64,000 nt of DNA from Ophiostoma sp. CBS 140.51 (taxonomy: Eukaryota; Ascomycota; Sordariomycetes; Ophiostomatales; Ophiostomataceae), in the NCBI GenBank assembly GCA_029298735.1, contig JANSLP010000012.1:230255-294254 (forward strand), read 5' to 3'. Of this stretch, positions 20,152 to 29,766 are shown piece after piece. A model generated the notes under the pieces. That model was given only the letters and a program-made list of their open reading frames with translations, did not search any database and was not told the DNA's origin. Within the stretch, counting starts at the first letter, position 1, and each line of letters opens with the position of its first letter. Made by a program: the position numbers and the translations under genes.

Positions 20152-21714
20152 ATGACTTCTGTCGACCCTGCAAAGGGCATGTCCGGCGGCGATGCCATCA
20201 CGCCGGCGGCCGGCTCCGACGTCGAGGTCGGCTCATCCCAAGAGTACAAGGGCGTTGGTGGCCACGACGAGGTCCAAGATGACTTCCATGTCCCCACCGT
20301 CGGCCAGTCTTTCTGGCAGAAGATGTCGAGCGCCGGCTTTGAGATGCGCGGTGTCGAGCCTGTTCCCGTGGAAAAACGCACTGACACGCGTTACCTCAAC
20401 GTGTTCACCATCTTTGGCACGTCCATGACGAGTCTGCTGCCCGTCGGTATTGGCGCGGCCACGACGATTGGTTACGGTCTGTCGCTGCGCGATGCTGCCC
20501 TCATGACTGTCTTCCTTCAATTCTTCTTTGGTCTGCCGGCTGCCTACATTATCACGCTGGGCCCCCTCACAGGCATGCGCCAAATGATCCAGTCGCGGTA
20601 CTGTTTCGGCAAGTACATTAACATTCTGACGACGATTGTGGTGACGCTGACGGTCGGCGGTTTTGCCGTCACGGGCTCGGTCAATGGCGCCGAGTGCCTG
20701 GCTGTTGTGCGCGAGGGTACCCTGTCCGTCGACGGCGCCATTGCCATTATCATGGTGTGCGCCATGGTGCTGAGCTGCATGGGCTACAGTGTGCTGCACG
20801 CCTTCACGCGCTGGGCCTGGATCCCCACGCTGTTCGCTTTGTTGGTTCTTGTCGGCGCCGCCGGCGACCAGCTCTGGCAGCAGACCCCGCAGGCCGTCAC
20901 CACCCACTCGTCCCAGGGCTACTTGGGTATTGTCGCTCTGCTGGCGGGCAACATGGTCACCTGGGCCAACGTCGCCAGCGACTACGCCTGCTACATGCCG
21001 CCGGAGGCGCCACGGTGGCGCCTGGCCTTTTACTGCCTGTTCGGTGTGGCGGGTCCCTTTTCGCTGCTCATGGTGCTGGGCGCGGCCATTGGCGGCGCCA
21101 TGCCGCAGATCCCCGCGTGGCAGGCGGCCTATGAGAGCGGCGGCACGGGCGGTGTGCTGGGCGAGATTCTGATTACGCGGCTGGGCGATTTCGGCCGCTT
21201 CATTCTGGTCCTGCTGGGCATGTCGGTGCTGGCCACCTGCGCCCGTGATATCTACACCGTCTCGTTCAACGTCATGTGCATCCTTCCCTGGCTGCGCCGC
21301 GTGCCCCGTGTCGTTCTGGCCGTCGTGGCCACGGGCACCATCATTGGTGTCGCCCACAAGGCGGCCGAGGACCTCATCAGCGCCATTGTGACTTTCCTGT
21401 CCATGATTGGCTACTATGCTGGCTCGTCCATTACTTGTTTCCTGATTGAGTTCTTGTACTTCCGCAAGGGCGACCCGGCGTCGTTTGACCCGGTCATCTG
21501 GGACGACGGCCGCAAGTTGCCGACGGGTCTTAGTGCGCTGGTGGGTGTGCTGGTGCCCTGGACGCTGATTGCGCCCTCGATGAGCCAGGACTGGTACACG
21601 GGTCCCATTGCGGCCAAGGTTGGTGATCTTGGTTTCGAGTTTGCCGTTATCATGGCTGCGCTGGTGTACCCGCCGGTGCGCATGCTGGAGATTAAGATCC
21701 GGGGCCGCCTATAG
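20152..21714 (+). CDS. NCS1 purine-cytosine-type permease (Fcy2-like)
   Basis: A single exon of 520 residues from the first ATG, preceded by CACC. A polar N-terminal tail of about 75 residues leads into RYLNVFTIFGTSMTSLLPVGIGA, a typical NCS1 first segment. Further segments are spaced as in the 12-TM family, including GNMVTWANVASDYACYMP (TM6-like) and VLLGMSVLATCARDIYTVSFNVM (TM8-like). The end reads YPPVRMLEIKIRGRL. Fungal members import cytosine, adenine, guanine or related heterocycles with protons at the plasma membrane. At the edge of a run of hydrolases and a regulator, it may import the cluster substrate. The exact ligand cannot be read from sequence. Confidence 0.93.
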   Translation: MTSVDPAKGMSGGDAITPAAGSDVEVGSSQEYKGVGGHDEVQDDFHVPTVGQSFWQKMSSAGFEMRGVEPVPVEKRTDTRYLNVFTIFGTSMTSLLPVGIGAATTIGYGLSLRDAALMTVFLQFFFGLPAAYIITLGPLTGMRQMIQSRYCFGKYINILTTIVVTLTVGGFAVTGSVNGAECLAVVREGTLSVDGAIAIIMVCAMVLSCMGYSVLHAFTRWAWIPTLFALLVLVGAAGDQLWQQTPQAVTTHSSQGYLGIVALLAGNMVTWANVASDYACYMPPEAPRWRLAFYCLFGVAGPFSLLMVLGAAIGGAMPQIPAWQAAYESGGTGGVLGEILITRLGDFGRFILVLLGMSVLATCARDIYTVSFNVMCILPWLRRVPRVVLAVVATGTIIGVAHKAAEDLISAIVTFLSMIGYYAGSSITCFLIEFLYFRKGDPASFDPVIWDDGRKLPTGLSALVGVLVPWTLIAPSMSQDWYTGPIAAKVGDLGFEFAVIMAALVYPPVRMLEIKIRGRL

Positions 21715-21844
21715 ACAGTGGGAGGTTGTTGCTGATGACGTTTGTCCTTGTCTTTATCTTTGTAGTGACAATTCTGTCCTTTATTGTAATTCCATAGACT
21801 TTTGCTTCGTAACAATTGATCTCGATGCGGTTCATTCATAATCA

Positions 21845-22900
21845 TCATAGTTCGTCATGTTCGTGATCATCGTGCTGCTGTTCGTTTCTTTGTCCAGGGG
21901 TTGTCCTCGACTCAAAAAGCTCTTTCGACTCCTGTCTCTCCAGTTGTCGTCGGGTATACATCTCTTCCAGCCATGTCTCCCGGTACGCCTCAAACTCGTC
22001 GCCCCGGAAGTGCTGCGTGGCCCACAGCCGTGCCCGCTCTAGCTGTTCCCAGATGGGTCCCTCCGCTTCTCGGGACTCTTCATCTTGCGGGAAAGCATCG
22101 TCATCCAGCACCCGCGCATCCCAGCCGTACTCCACGTATACCTTGGCCACGTCCCGCTTGGCATCATAGTCCCGCACCATTTCGTCCCACTCCTACCGTT
22201 GCACGGCCGGCAACATGTGCCACGGATGCGCCAGTTCTGGATTGGCGGGCCACTCGGGCGGAGGGAGGATGTGGTTTTCGAGGGCGACGTTGCGAAGGGA
22301 CAGTAAATCGCGGATCCAGACGTACAATGGGTTGCCCGTGTCGGTCATTGTGTAGGCCGGCACGGCATCAAAGTCGTCGTGTTCGGGCTGGAAATGGTAC
22401 CACGACGTGATTGTCCGCTTTTCGAGGTTGTAGACCAACTCTGTGCCATAGACGTGGCCTTGGGTGAGTAGGAGAACATCCCGTCCTTCCCACAGATCGG
22501 TCCGTTCCTGGTATGTTGGGTCGCGTGCATAGTCCCAACCATCCATGCCTTCACCGAGAGGGTCATCAACTTCGACAAGGTGGCTCATGTCTGCTTTTGG
22601 ATCCTTTTCGAGAGCACCGGCAACACTGTCCCGCAGGTACGAGATGGCCTCTGTCTCCATGAAAATGTACGTGTAGTCTTCGGTCAAGTAGGGAATGCAG
22701 TAGGCCAGGTCGACGGCGGCATCACTGAGTCCATGAAGCCGTGCTGCCGCGGCGTTGATGCTGTGTGGAGGATGGCGACCGTCATACTTGGCAGATGGCT
22801 TGATGAGCTTTGAGGCCGGCGCATGCCGGAGGTCGACAAGCAGGCTGTACAACGTCGTCAGTGCCGAGATGAGAGGCAGGTGTGCGTGCGGGGCGACCAT
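21845..22900 (-). pseudogene. Uncharacterised fungal protein gene interrupted by one in-frame TAG
   Basis: On the minus strand an ATG at 22900 (MVAPHAHLPL...) opens a 235-codon frame that meets TAG at 22193-22195. The same frame then continues for 115 more codons (EWDEMVRDYDAKRD...) to a stop at 21845. The downstream part keeps the same acidic, Trp/Tyr-rich style, so both halves look like one protein of about 350 residues. A CAG-to-TAG transition would explain the stop (VQR-stop-EWDE). No acceptor site would splice it out. I do not recognise a domain. The N-terminal part (DVLLLTQGHVYGTELVYNLE, then YHFQPEHDDFD) looks like a cytosolic globular protein. It could be a recent pseudogene, a sequence error, or a readthrough gene. 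Confidence 0.55.
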
Positions 22901-24137
22901 GCTGCAAGAGAGTGCCGCACGTGGGCGCGTGACAGAAGGGTGTGGGTGATGTCTCAGATCAGGTCGTTGTTTTTGTTTTGTCTCGTGTTTTCGTCTTTTG
23001 CTGTGAGATGGAAGGTGCGTGCTTGGCCACCTGCCCCAATAAGATGCCCCCAAATTACGTACAATCGGGACCCCAAACTCCCCCCAATTAACGCAAACAG
23101 GCGGCAAGAGCCGCTGAGGCTGCATTTCTGTAGTAGTACCTGCAGCGCAAATGCAAGCCCCCAACCCCGCAAATGTCACAGGGCGTTGAGACTATGACCG
23201 TTTTGCCTCACCGAAGGCTCGTCTGCTCTTCCAAGTCAATATGTTCTTCAGCCCTATGAACGGTCGTGTTTGACTGATTTGACTGAAACACACCCTTTTT
23301 GGCATGTGACACTTGCATATTGCTTCCTTTTTGGCTCTCGATTCGAGATCGGAGATCTACAAGATCAGATCTCTCCTTATCTACGTCATCTTTAAGAGCA
23401 TAAACGTCCAGTCCTTCTGTCACACAATCTTTGCTTTGTTTGTTATCACGATAATTCACAATTTGTTTTGAGAAAGGGCTGAAGATACCCGTGTATTCTT
23501 CTGCTATATGTAGAGTGACACTGGTGTAGCCATATACGAAGTGGTCAGGATATATGATGGTCAAGATACCACTCCTCTTCCATCTTCGTGTTGGTCTTAC
23601 TGTCATCACCAGGCCGTCAACTGCCGTCTAAAATACCATGCTGCCTTCCTCCACCACTGTCTTTTTTTGGTATTTCTCGCCTTGTGGGCCAAGTCTGCTC
23701 TGGTCAACTTGCCCTCGAAAAACCAATGATTCAAACGCCGGTCGAATGTCTGTGTATAACCAATTCCCCAACTAAAGTATGGGTTTCTGAAAAGTAATAG
23801 GGTCGCAAAAAGTAATGAAAAATCAAACGGCAAAAAAGACAAAAAAAGTAAAATCGCAAAAGAGCCACCCTTGATATGTTCGATCTCGTTGCGGCGCGCA
23901 ACGGACGAGATCTTTTGTCCCAATGTAAGTAAGAAATAAAACATAGAAAATGAAAACGGCAAAAAGAAATGAAAGACCAATAAGATCAAAGAAAGAATAG
24001 CATATGCAGACGCAATAAATCAACTCAAAAAGCAAAACATCAAGCATGTAAACCATAAACAGATTTCATCAAAGGAAAGAAACCCTCCCGATACGTCTGC
24101 ACAGGATACGCCCAATCGCAACTCGCACCCTCCTGCT
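22901..24137. other. Intergenic, no gene seen
   Basis: Lies between the interrupted gene's start and the PRPP-synthetase stop. It contains an imperfect hairpin at 23882-23912 and A-rich runs (23810-24010) that fit a 3' flank. An upstream in-frame ATG at 23125 could lengthen the interrupted protein but lacks protein-like sequence. Confidence 0.5.
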
Positions 24138-25544
24138 TCAGTCGTACTGGAAGAGGACGGAGATGGATTCACCGTGGTGAACACGGCGGATGGCTTCTGC
24201 AAAAACGGGCGAGATGTCAAGCACCTCAAGCTTGTTGCACAGCGTCCGGTGTTCTGCCTGCGGCACCGAGTTGGTCACAATGATCTTGTCGAGGGCCGAG
24301 GCGTTGATGCGCGGGATAGCGTCACCGCTGAGGACACCATGCGTCAGAAGTGCGTAGCAGTACGTAGCGCCCTCCTTCTTCAGCAGCTTCGCGGCCCGCG
24401 TGATTGTGTTCGCGGTGTCGGCAAGATCGTCAACGAGGATGCACACACGGCCGGTAACGTTACCGACAAGCATCATCGTGGCGTTCTGGCGGTCGGTGAT
24501 CTTGGTGGGACGGCGCTCCTGCAAAGTTGTTAGTTCGGGTTCGAGAGGGATATTCCTTCAGCTTTGATTAACAACTCTCTGGCTCACCTTGTGAATCAAT
24601 GCAAAGTCCATGCCAAGGCTGTCTGCAATGGCCGTAGCGCGCTTTGCGCCACCTGCATCGGGACTGACAATGACGGCGTCCTTGTAGTCCGGGATGCTCT
24701 GCTGGATGTACCGCTGCAGAAGCGGCTTGCCGTACAGGTTGTCGACGGGGACGTCGAAGAAACCCTGGTACTGCGGGTCGTGAAGGTCCATGGTGATGAC
24801 ATGGTCGGCGCCAGCGCACGTCAGGAGGTCAGCAATGAGAATACCGGCCTGCGCCACCCACTGCTTGTAGCCGGGCTTGGCCTGGAAGCTGTTGATGAGT
24901 GTGTGGTTGGCGTAGTCGTGGGTCGTGAAGGGAGCTTGAGAGGAGATGGACTCGTTCTTGCCGTGGGTGGGCGTGGACCGGCCGCCATTGGCAGTGCCCG
25001 GCCGGTTGTATTCCGTGGAGCCGTTCGTGGAGCCGTTAGCCCGCGCGGCCGATCCGTTAGAAATGGCCGTTTTGCTGAGAGCCTTGGAGAGGTCTGCCGA
25101 GGTCGTGAAAGTCGACGACTTGGGCCGGTCGGGGCCCGGGGTAGCAGGCACGCTCTCAAAGGTGTAGTCGTCCTTCTTGGTAGGCGTGCCCGATATTGAG
25201 GTCGGGGCCTTGGACAGCGGGGCGCCGTTCTTGTTGTATGGGAGATCGGGCTGGCGCGAGTAGGGGAAGAGCGGCATGACTGCCGTAACCCGTCTGGCGG
25301 ATCCAGTCTTGCAGGCCGAGATCATGATGCAGAGGTCAACAAAGTTGTCGTTGACCGAGCCACTGCCGGTCTGGATGATGTAGACATCCTTGCCGCGAAC
25401 GGAGTCCTTGATCTCGCAGCGGCTCTCGCCGACCTCGAACTTGCCGAGGATGCGGTTGCAAGCTGGGATGCCGAGAATGTTGCAGACATTGTCGACCAGC
25501 TGCGGGTGGGAGTTGCCACCGAGGATGACAATGTTCTTGACCAT
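24138..25544 (-). CDS. Ribose-phosphate pyrophosphokinase (PRPP synthetase), Prs1/Prs5-like with insertion
   Basis: Exons 25544-24588 and 24518-24138, joined over a 69-nt GTGAGC...GCAG intron, encode 445 residues. The enzyme transfers pyrophosphate from ATP to ribose 5-phosphate, feeding purine, pyrimidine, histidine, tryptophan and NAD synthesis. The N-terminus (ILGGNSHPQLVDNVCNILG), the MDLHDPQYQGFFDVPVDNLYGKPLL region and the PRPP loop VCILVDDLADTANTI are all present. After FPYSRQPDLPYNKNGAPLSKAP comes an insertion of roughly 95 Ser/Thr/Pro-rich residues before HDYANHTLINSF. Yeast Prs1 and Prs5 carry such non-homologous regions, and those subunits also link to cell-wall integrity signalling. 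The spliced exon 2 begins ERRPTKITDRQ. The start is the first ATG, right before the conserved strand. Confidence 0.95.
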
Positions 25545-27896
25545 TTTTGCGAATATGGGATGGGTAGAGGGGAGATTGTCGGAATTGGAAATCCGGTTAA
25601 AGGGATCGAGGTACCAGTAGCCTGTCGGTTCGCGGGATCGCGGGATGAGCGAGTCGAGCGTCGATGGGATAGGATGGAAGGCGGCCGGGAGCGAGGAAGA
25701 AGAAGTTGCACACAAACCCAGAGCGGGCTGCGACGAAGCGAAAAAGAGCGGGCAATCGAGAAGAAAGAAGTCGGTCTAGGCGCTGCGAACGATCAGAGTC
25801 GCCGCAGAGGAAAGAGTGCGTGCGCGCAAAGAGATGCACGAAGCTCGATGCAAAGGAAACGCGCTGTTGGAAATTTTATTCGGCAGGCAGATGCTTGGTT
25901 GGCTGCAGCGGTCGGGACCCTCCGATATCGTCAAACAGGGCAGAAAAAAAAATCGTAATCGGTTAAGAAGGCGGTCAAAGCCGAGAATATGCGAACTTGC
26001 CCGGGGTGAAACGAGCACTGGGGAGACAAAGGCAAGACCTGCAAGATGTCTCTCCGATGCGTCGCAAAAGGAGATTCGGAGAACAATCCGAAGGAGGGAA
26101 GAAAAAAAAGGAAGAGAGGAACAAGGTTCAGAAGAAAGACGGGTGACGGTGGTTGAGCGTAGCCGTGGAGGAAAGACTAAGGGAGAAGCCGGATGACGAA
26201 TGAGGAGCGGAATAAATAAATGAGTTCGTTCAGTGGGCGGTGGGAGGCGAGGAGGAGCGGAAAAGAAAAAAGAGTGAGAAAAAAAAGAGAAAAGAAACCC
26301 CACTATGGCGGGCAATGTATGTAAGGCCCAGCACCGAAAACAAGCTAAAATACAGTGTTTGTTAGCGAGGTGTTGGCACAATGCCAGAATGGGTGGCAGA
26401 AAATGCTGAGAAGACAAGATGGAGTCTTCAAGTGAGGCCCAATAAAAGGACTGAAAGACGAGAAAATGGGCAGAGTTGTCAAGTTCTTTTCGTCTTGATG
26501 GCGTGCGTAGAAGAAGTGCAATCTGACGTATTCCAGACAACAGAAAAAAAGACGGGGAAAAAAGTTCACCAGCAAAACTGGGGATCGTCACAAGCCAAGA
26601 AAGGTAAAAAAGTGCTCCAGAAATTTCCCAGAAAATCACAGAGACTCCACGGGACCTGGTTGACACTTACCGTACAGGGGAGGTCAAGTCGTGTTAGAGA
26701 CGAGACATGGTGGCAGTGGCGGCGGTTTGGGAGCAGGTCATTTGGATGGGAAAGAATTGCATAAATGGAGATTCCAGGCCCAAAGGGTTTTCGTTGCAAG
26801 GCAGAAAGACCAGGAAAAGCCAGCGGTACTAGCGACTAACGCGTGTAAATAAGGCGAAATAGCGTGGCCGGCATTGGGGACAAAGAGGTGGATGGATGGT
26901 GGGTGCTGTTGGGTGGTAGGTGGTGGCTAGATTTGGTGATATTGGAGAATGGTAAAAGAGAAAGAAAAGGGGAAGAAACGAGGTTTGGGAATTTGGAGGG
27001 AGGAGACGAGATTTAACTCATGCAAAAATGAGAGTCAGAACTGTTTAGTGAAGGAGCTTCGAGTTGAGGTAAATAGACAGCATGAGGAAAGAGCGAAAGG
27101 CAAGCCGAGACGGTCTGGGTGAGGCGCGAGACGCAAAGCAACACAGCAACGCAACCCAGCACCTTCCTGCAGTTGGGCTACATCCCGAGAAGAGGAAGGA
27201 GCAAAGGCGGTGACAGGAAGTGATGAGGAAAGAGCTCATTCAAATACGGGCTCGTTCTTGCCTTTGACTCTCCTGCTGTTTTTAACGCCTTGAATTTACA
27301 TACACCGCAAAAACTCTACCTATGACACATTTCCCCCGGGGAGATGCAGCCGGATTCCTGCAGCTGCAAACACCTCTTGGTTGCAGAAAGTCCAGAGAAG
27401 AAAATCTTAAAATAAATAAAGAGAGAACCGAGATTTCCATGTCGCTTCCCCAAGGACATCCCCAAAACCAAGAGCCGCGATTGGCGGTGGGCCTTTTTGA
27501 CAGAGTCAAAGTCAAAGTCACTGTTCTTCCATTCGTTTGCTCTTTCTGCCTTTTGACAAGAAAAAGCTAAGGCGGGGCAGAGTGGGGCTTTTCTCAAAAC
27601 CTGAGTGGTTAAAACGCGGCTGCCGTTTTTCTGTTGCGGGTTCTTGCCATGTGAAATTTTTCGAGCTGGCTGCGGGAAGGTGTGACAGCGACAGTGGGAC
27701 AGGAAAAATACTGTGCTTTCCAAACGCTACCAAAAACAATACCAAAAAGCCGCTATGCTAAACTGATTCGACGCCCACCCAGGTTTTGCAGGCAAAGAGA
27801 AAACAGTAAAAGAACAGTCACGAAGACGAAACAAGAACACGACGACAGCACCCTCGAACTTCCACCCATAACCCTCCACGACCACCCACCACCACA
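25545..27896. other. 2.35-kb divergent intergenic region, PRPP synthetase / RPC17
   Basis: No convincing gene. The + strand is purine-rich from about 25690 to 26300, which is a pyrimidine-rich leader seen from the PRPP-synthetase side. The longest frame (about 25776-26666, minus strand) is Ser/Phe/Leu low-complexity from that skew and is not accepted. Confidence 0.5.
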
Positions 27897-28393
27897 ATGA
27901 AGATCCTCGAAGCGCAAAACGCGCTCCTCAGCAACTTTGAGGTGTACCAATTCCTCGCCGAGCGACAAGAACGACTGGGCAAGCAGAAGCAAAACCGCCG
28001 CCGCGGGCCGGGCAATCTTGAGACTCTAGTCCATGAGGTAGGTGAACCTCGTGCTGTGGAACTCAATTTGAATGCTGGGGGCTAACAACACAGCTTCTGC
28101 AGTATTTTAGATCACCCCCCGGCCCGCTGAGCCAGCAGCCGGTGACGTACACATCCGAGGCTGTGACGACGCTCGTCGAGCGGCTGCGCGGCTACGACCT
28201 GGCCAAGGGCGAGCTGCTGATGATTCTGAATATGCGGCCGCAGATGCCGGCGCACCTGCACGCGTGTGTGGAAGAGGTGGAGAGCCGGCTGACGGAGCAG
28301 CAGCAGTTGGAGATTTTGGATATTGTGGCGGAGGTCCTGGGAGCATTCCCCGTGGTGGAGGGGGCGGAGGAGGAGATGGAAGATGCTCAGTGA
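27897..28393 (+). CDS. RPC17: DNA-directed RNA polymerase III subunit Rpc17/Rpc9 (CGRP-RCP family)
   Basis: Exons 27897-28037 and 28103-28393, with a 65-nt GTAGGT...TGCAG intron and a GCTAAC branch point, encode 143 residues. The N-terminus MKILEAQNALLSNFEVYQFL matches the start of the family. The conserved core continues across the splice (LETLVHE-YFRSPPGPLSQQ) into LVERLRGYDLAKGELLMILNMRP, the helical HRDC-like fold that pairs with Rpc25 in the Pol III stalk. The ending is acidic. Together with Rpc25 it recruits initiation factors for tRNA and 5S rRNA transcription in the nucleus. It is tail-to-tail with the GTPase gene, 110 bp apart. Confidence 0.9.
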
Positions 28394-28503
28394 ACGAGGA
28401 CGCGCAGCGACCGAGCCAACAAGAGAAAGAGACAGGCAGGGTGAAGATCCAGCCGACTGCGTTAGCCGACTTCGTCGACTGACTTCGTTGACCGACTCGT
28501 CGG

Positions 28504-29153
28504 CTACATGAGAGTACACGCCCCCTCACTCTGCCCCCCTTCGGGCGTCGCCGTCTTGACCGCCCTCCGACACACATCATCGACGACCTGCGGCATCAGC
28601 TCGCCCGTCATGGCCGAACACTCCAAATACATATCGGCCCTTAGCTGCTGGCTTAGTTGGTACGCCTCGTGCGGGTACAAGGTCCCGTTGGGATCGTCTT
28701 CGCGGCGGAGGTCGCGCTTGAGGCCGAGCACCAGAATGGGCAGACGGTCGCGATGGGGGAAGACAGTGCGGACTTCACCGATCCAGCGACCCTGCAGACT
28801 CATCAGGCTGGGCCGGTGGCTAATGTCATAGCACAAGACCACGAGGTCGGGCTGCAGGCACCGCCAGTTCTCTGGGCTTTTGGTGTCGGAAAACTCGAGA
28901 CGGAACGCGGCGATGCGCGAACGAAGTTCGAGGACAAACGGCTGGTCGGAGTCGCGCAAGAGCGGAGGTGCTTCCGATCCTTGAGCGGCAGCACTGTTTA
29001 AGCCATTGTTTTTCAGCAGAGCGAGGCGTCTATCGAGTTAGCATGAGTTAGTACATTTATTCTCGATAGAGCGAGTACTCACGATAAAAATGTCGACTTT
29101 CCGACATTGTCGTCGCCGAGAAGCAGAATGGAAATTGGCTGAAGGTCAGCCAT
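28504..29153 (-). CDS. Atypical Rho/Ras-like small GTPase with CAAX-type end
   Basis: Exons 29153-29083 and 29029-28504, with a 53-nt GTGAGT...GATAG intron (29030-29082), encode 198 residues. The P-loop is GDDNVGKST. The G3 box reads SDTKSPENW rather than DTAGQE, so the catalytic Gln is missing. G4 reads LKRDLR in place of NKxD, and G5 is ECSAMTGE. The last four residues CTLM form a prenylation box, so membrane attachment is expected. The WIGEVRTVFPHRDRLPILVLGLKRDLR stretch is Rho-like. Loss of the G3 Gln suggests weak GTP hydrolysis. I believe this is a conserved but little-studied fungal group rather than a damaged Rho; a family alignment would settle it. Confidence 0.82.
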
Positions 29154-29766
29154 GGCGGATCAGCTCAATGGTAGTGTGTGGTCAAAAGATTGATTGTGTT
29201 TTCCTGTCGAAATCATGTCCTCGTCTTGTTATATGTGATTTCACTCGAAAATGTGGTGTGTAAATGCCATTATGTAAAGAGCCGTTAATGACGCAGCTGC
29301 GGTGTTGATAGAGTGTTGATATAGGACAAGGCTCAAAACATGTGAGGGCGCTCGGGCGAGGAATGGGCGCAGTTTTTGTAGCATCCTTGCTGCTGGCGCC
29401 TACGGCTTAGGGGTCTTAGTGGGGGTGGTTGCATACGCTGGGAAGAAGGCGACTCGGCGCTAGTGTGGTCTGCCGTGCAGCGTGGGATGTAGCGGCCTTG
29501 CGTAGCTCTGGCACTGTAATTCTGCCATGTCAGGCTGTCAAAAGTTTATGGACGACATGCTAAATTTTCGCATCGACGACTTTTATTCGATGATATTCGA
29601 TGATATTGTCATGAGAATGACTGGCATATGACGAAATAATATACAGACAACAAGCATATCAACACTCCACATTCACCATAAACGATAATCACCAGATCTC
29701 ATAGTACATACTGAGCACATACTTTTGATTCATCTCTTTTCATTCTTCCATCCCCACCAATCTCGC
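29154..29766. promoter_or_regulatory. Divergent promoter region, GTPase / PUS3
   Basis: A 613-bp interval between head-to-head starts with no gene. GATGATATTCGATGATATTG (about 29589-29608) is a short direct repeat of GATGATATT(C/G). The sequence near 29640-29720 is AT-rich, as expected for a leader. Confidence 0.4.

Noticed and set aside
25776..26666. 296-codon minus frame upstream of PRPP synthetase
   Set aside because: Composition follows the pyrimidine skew of the leader region; no domain.
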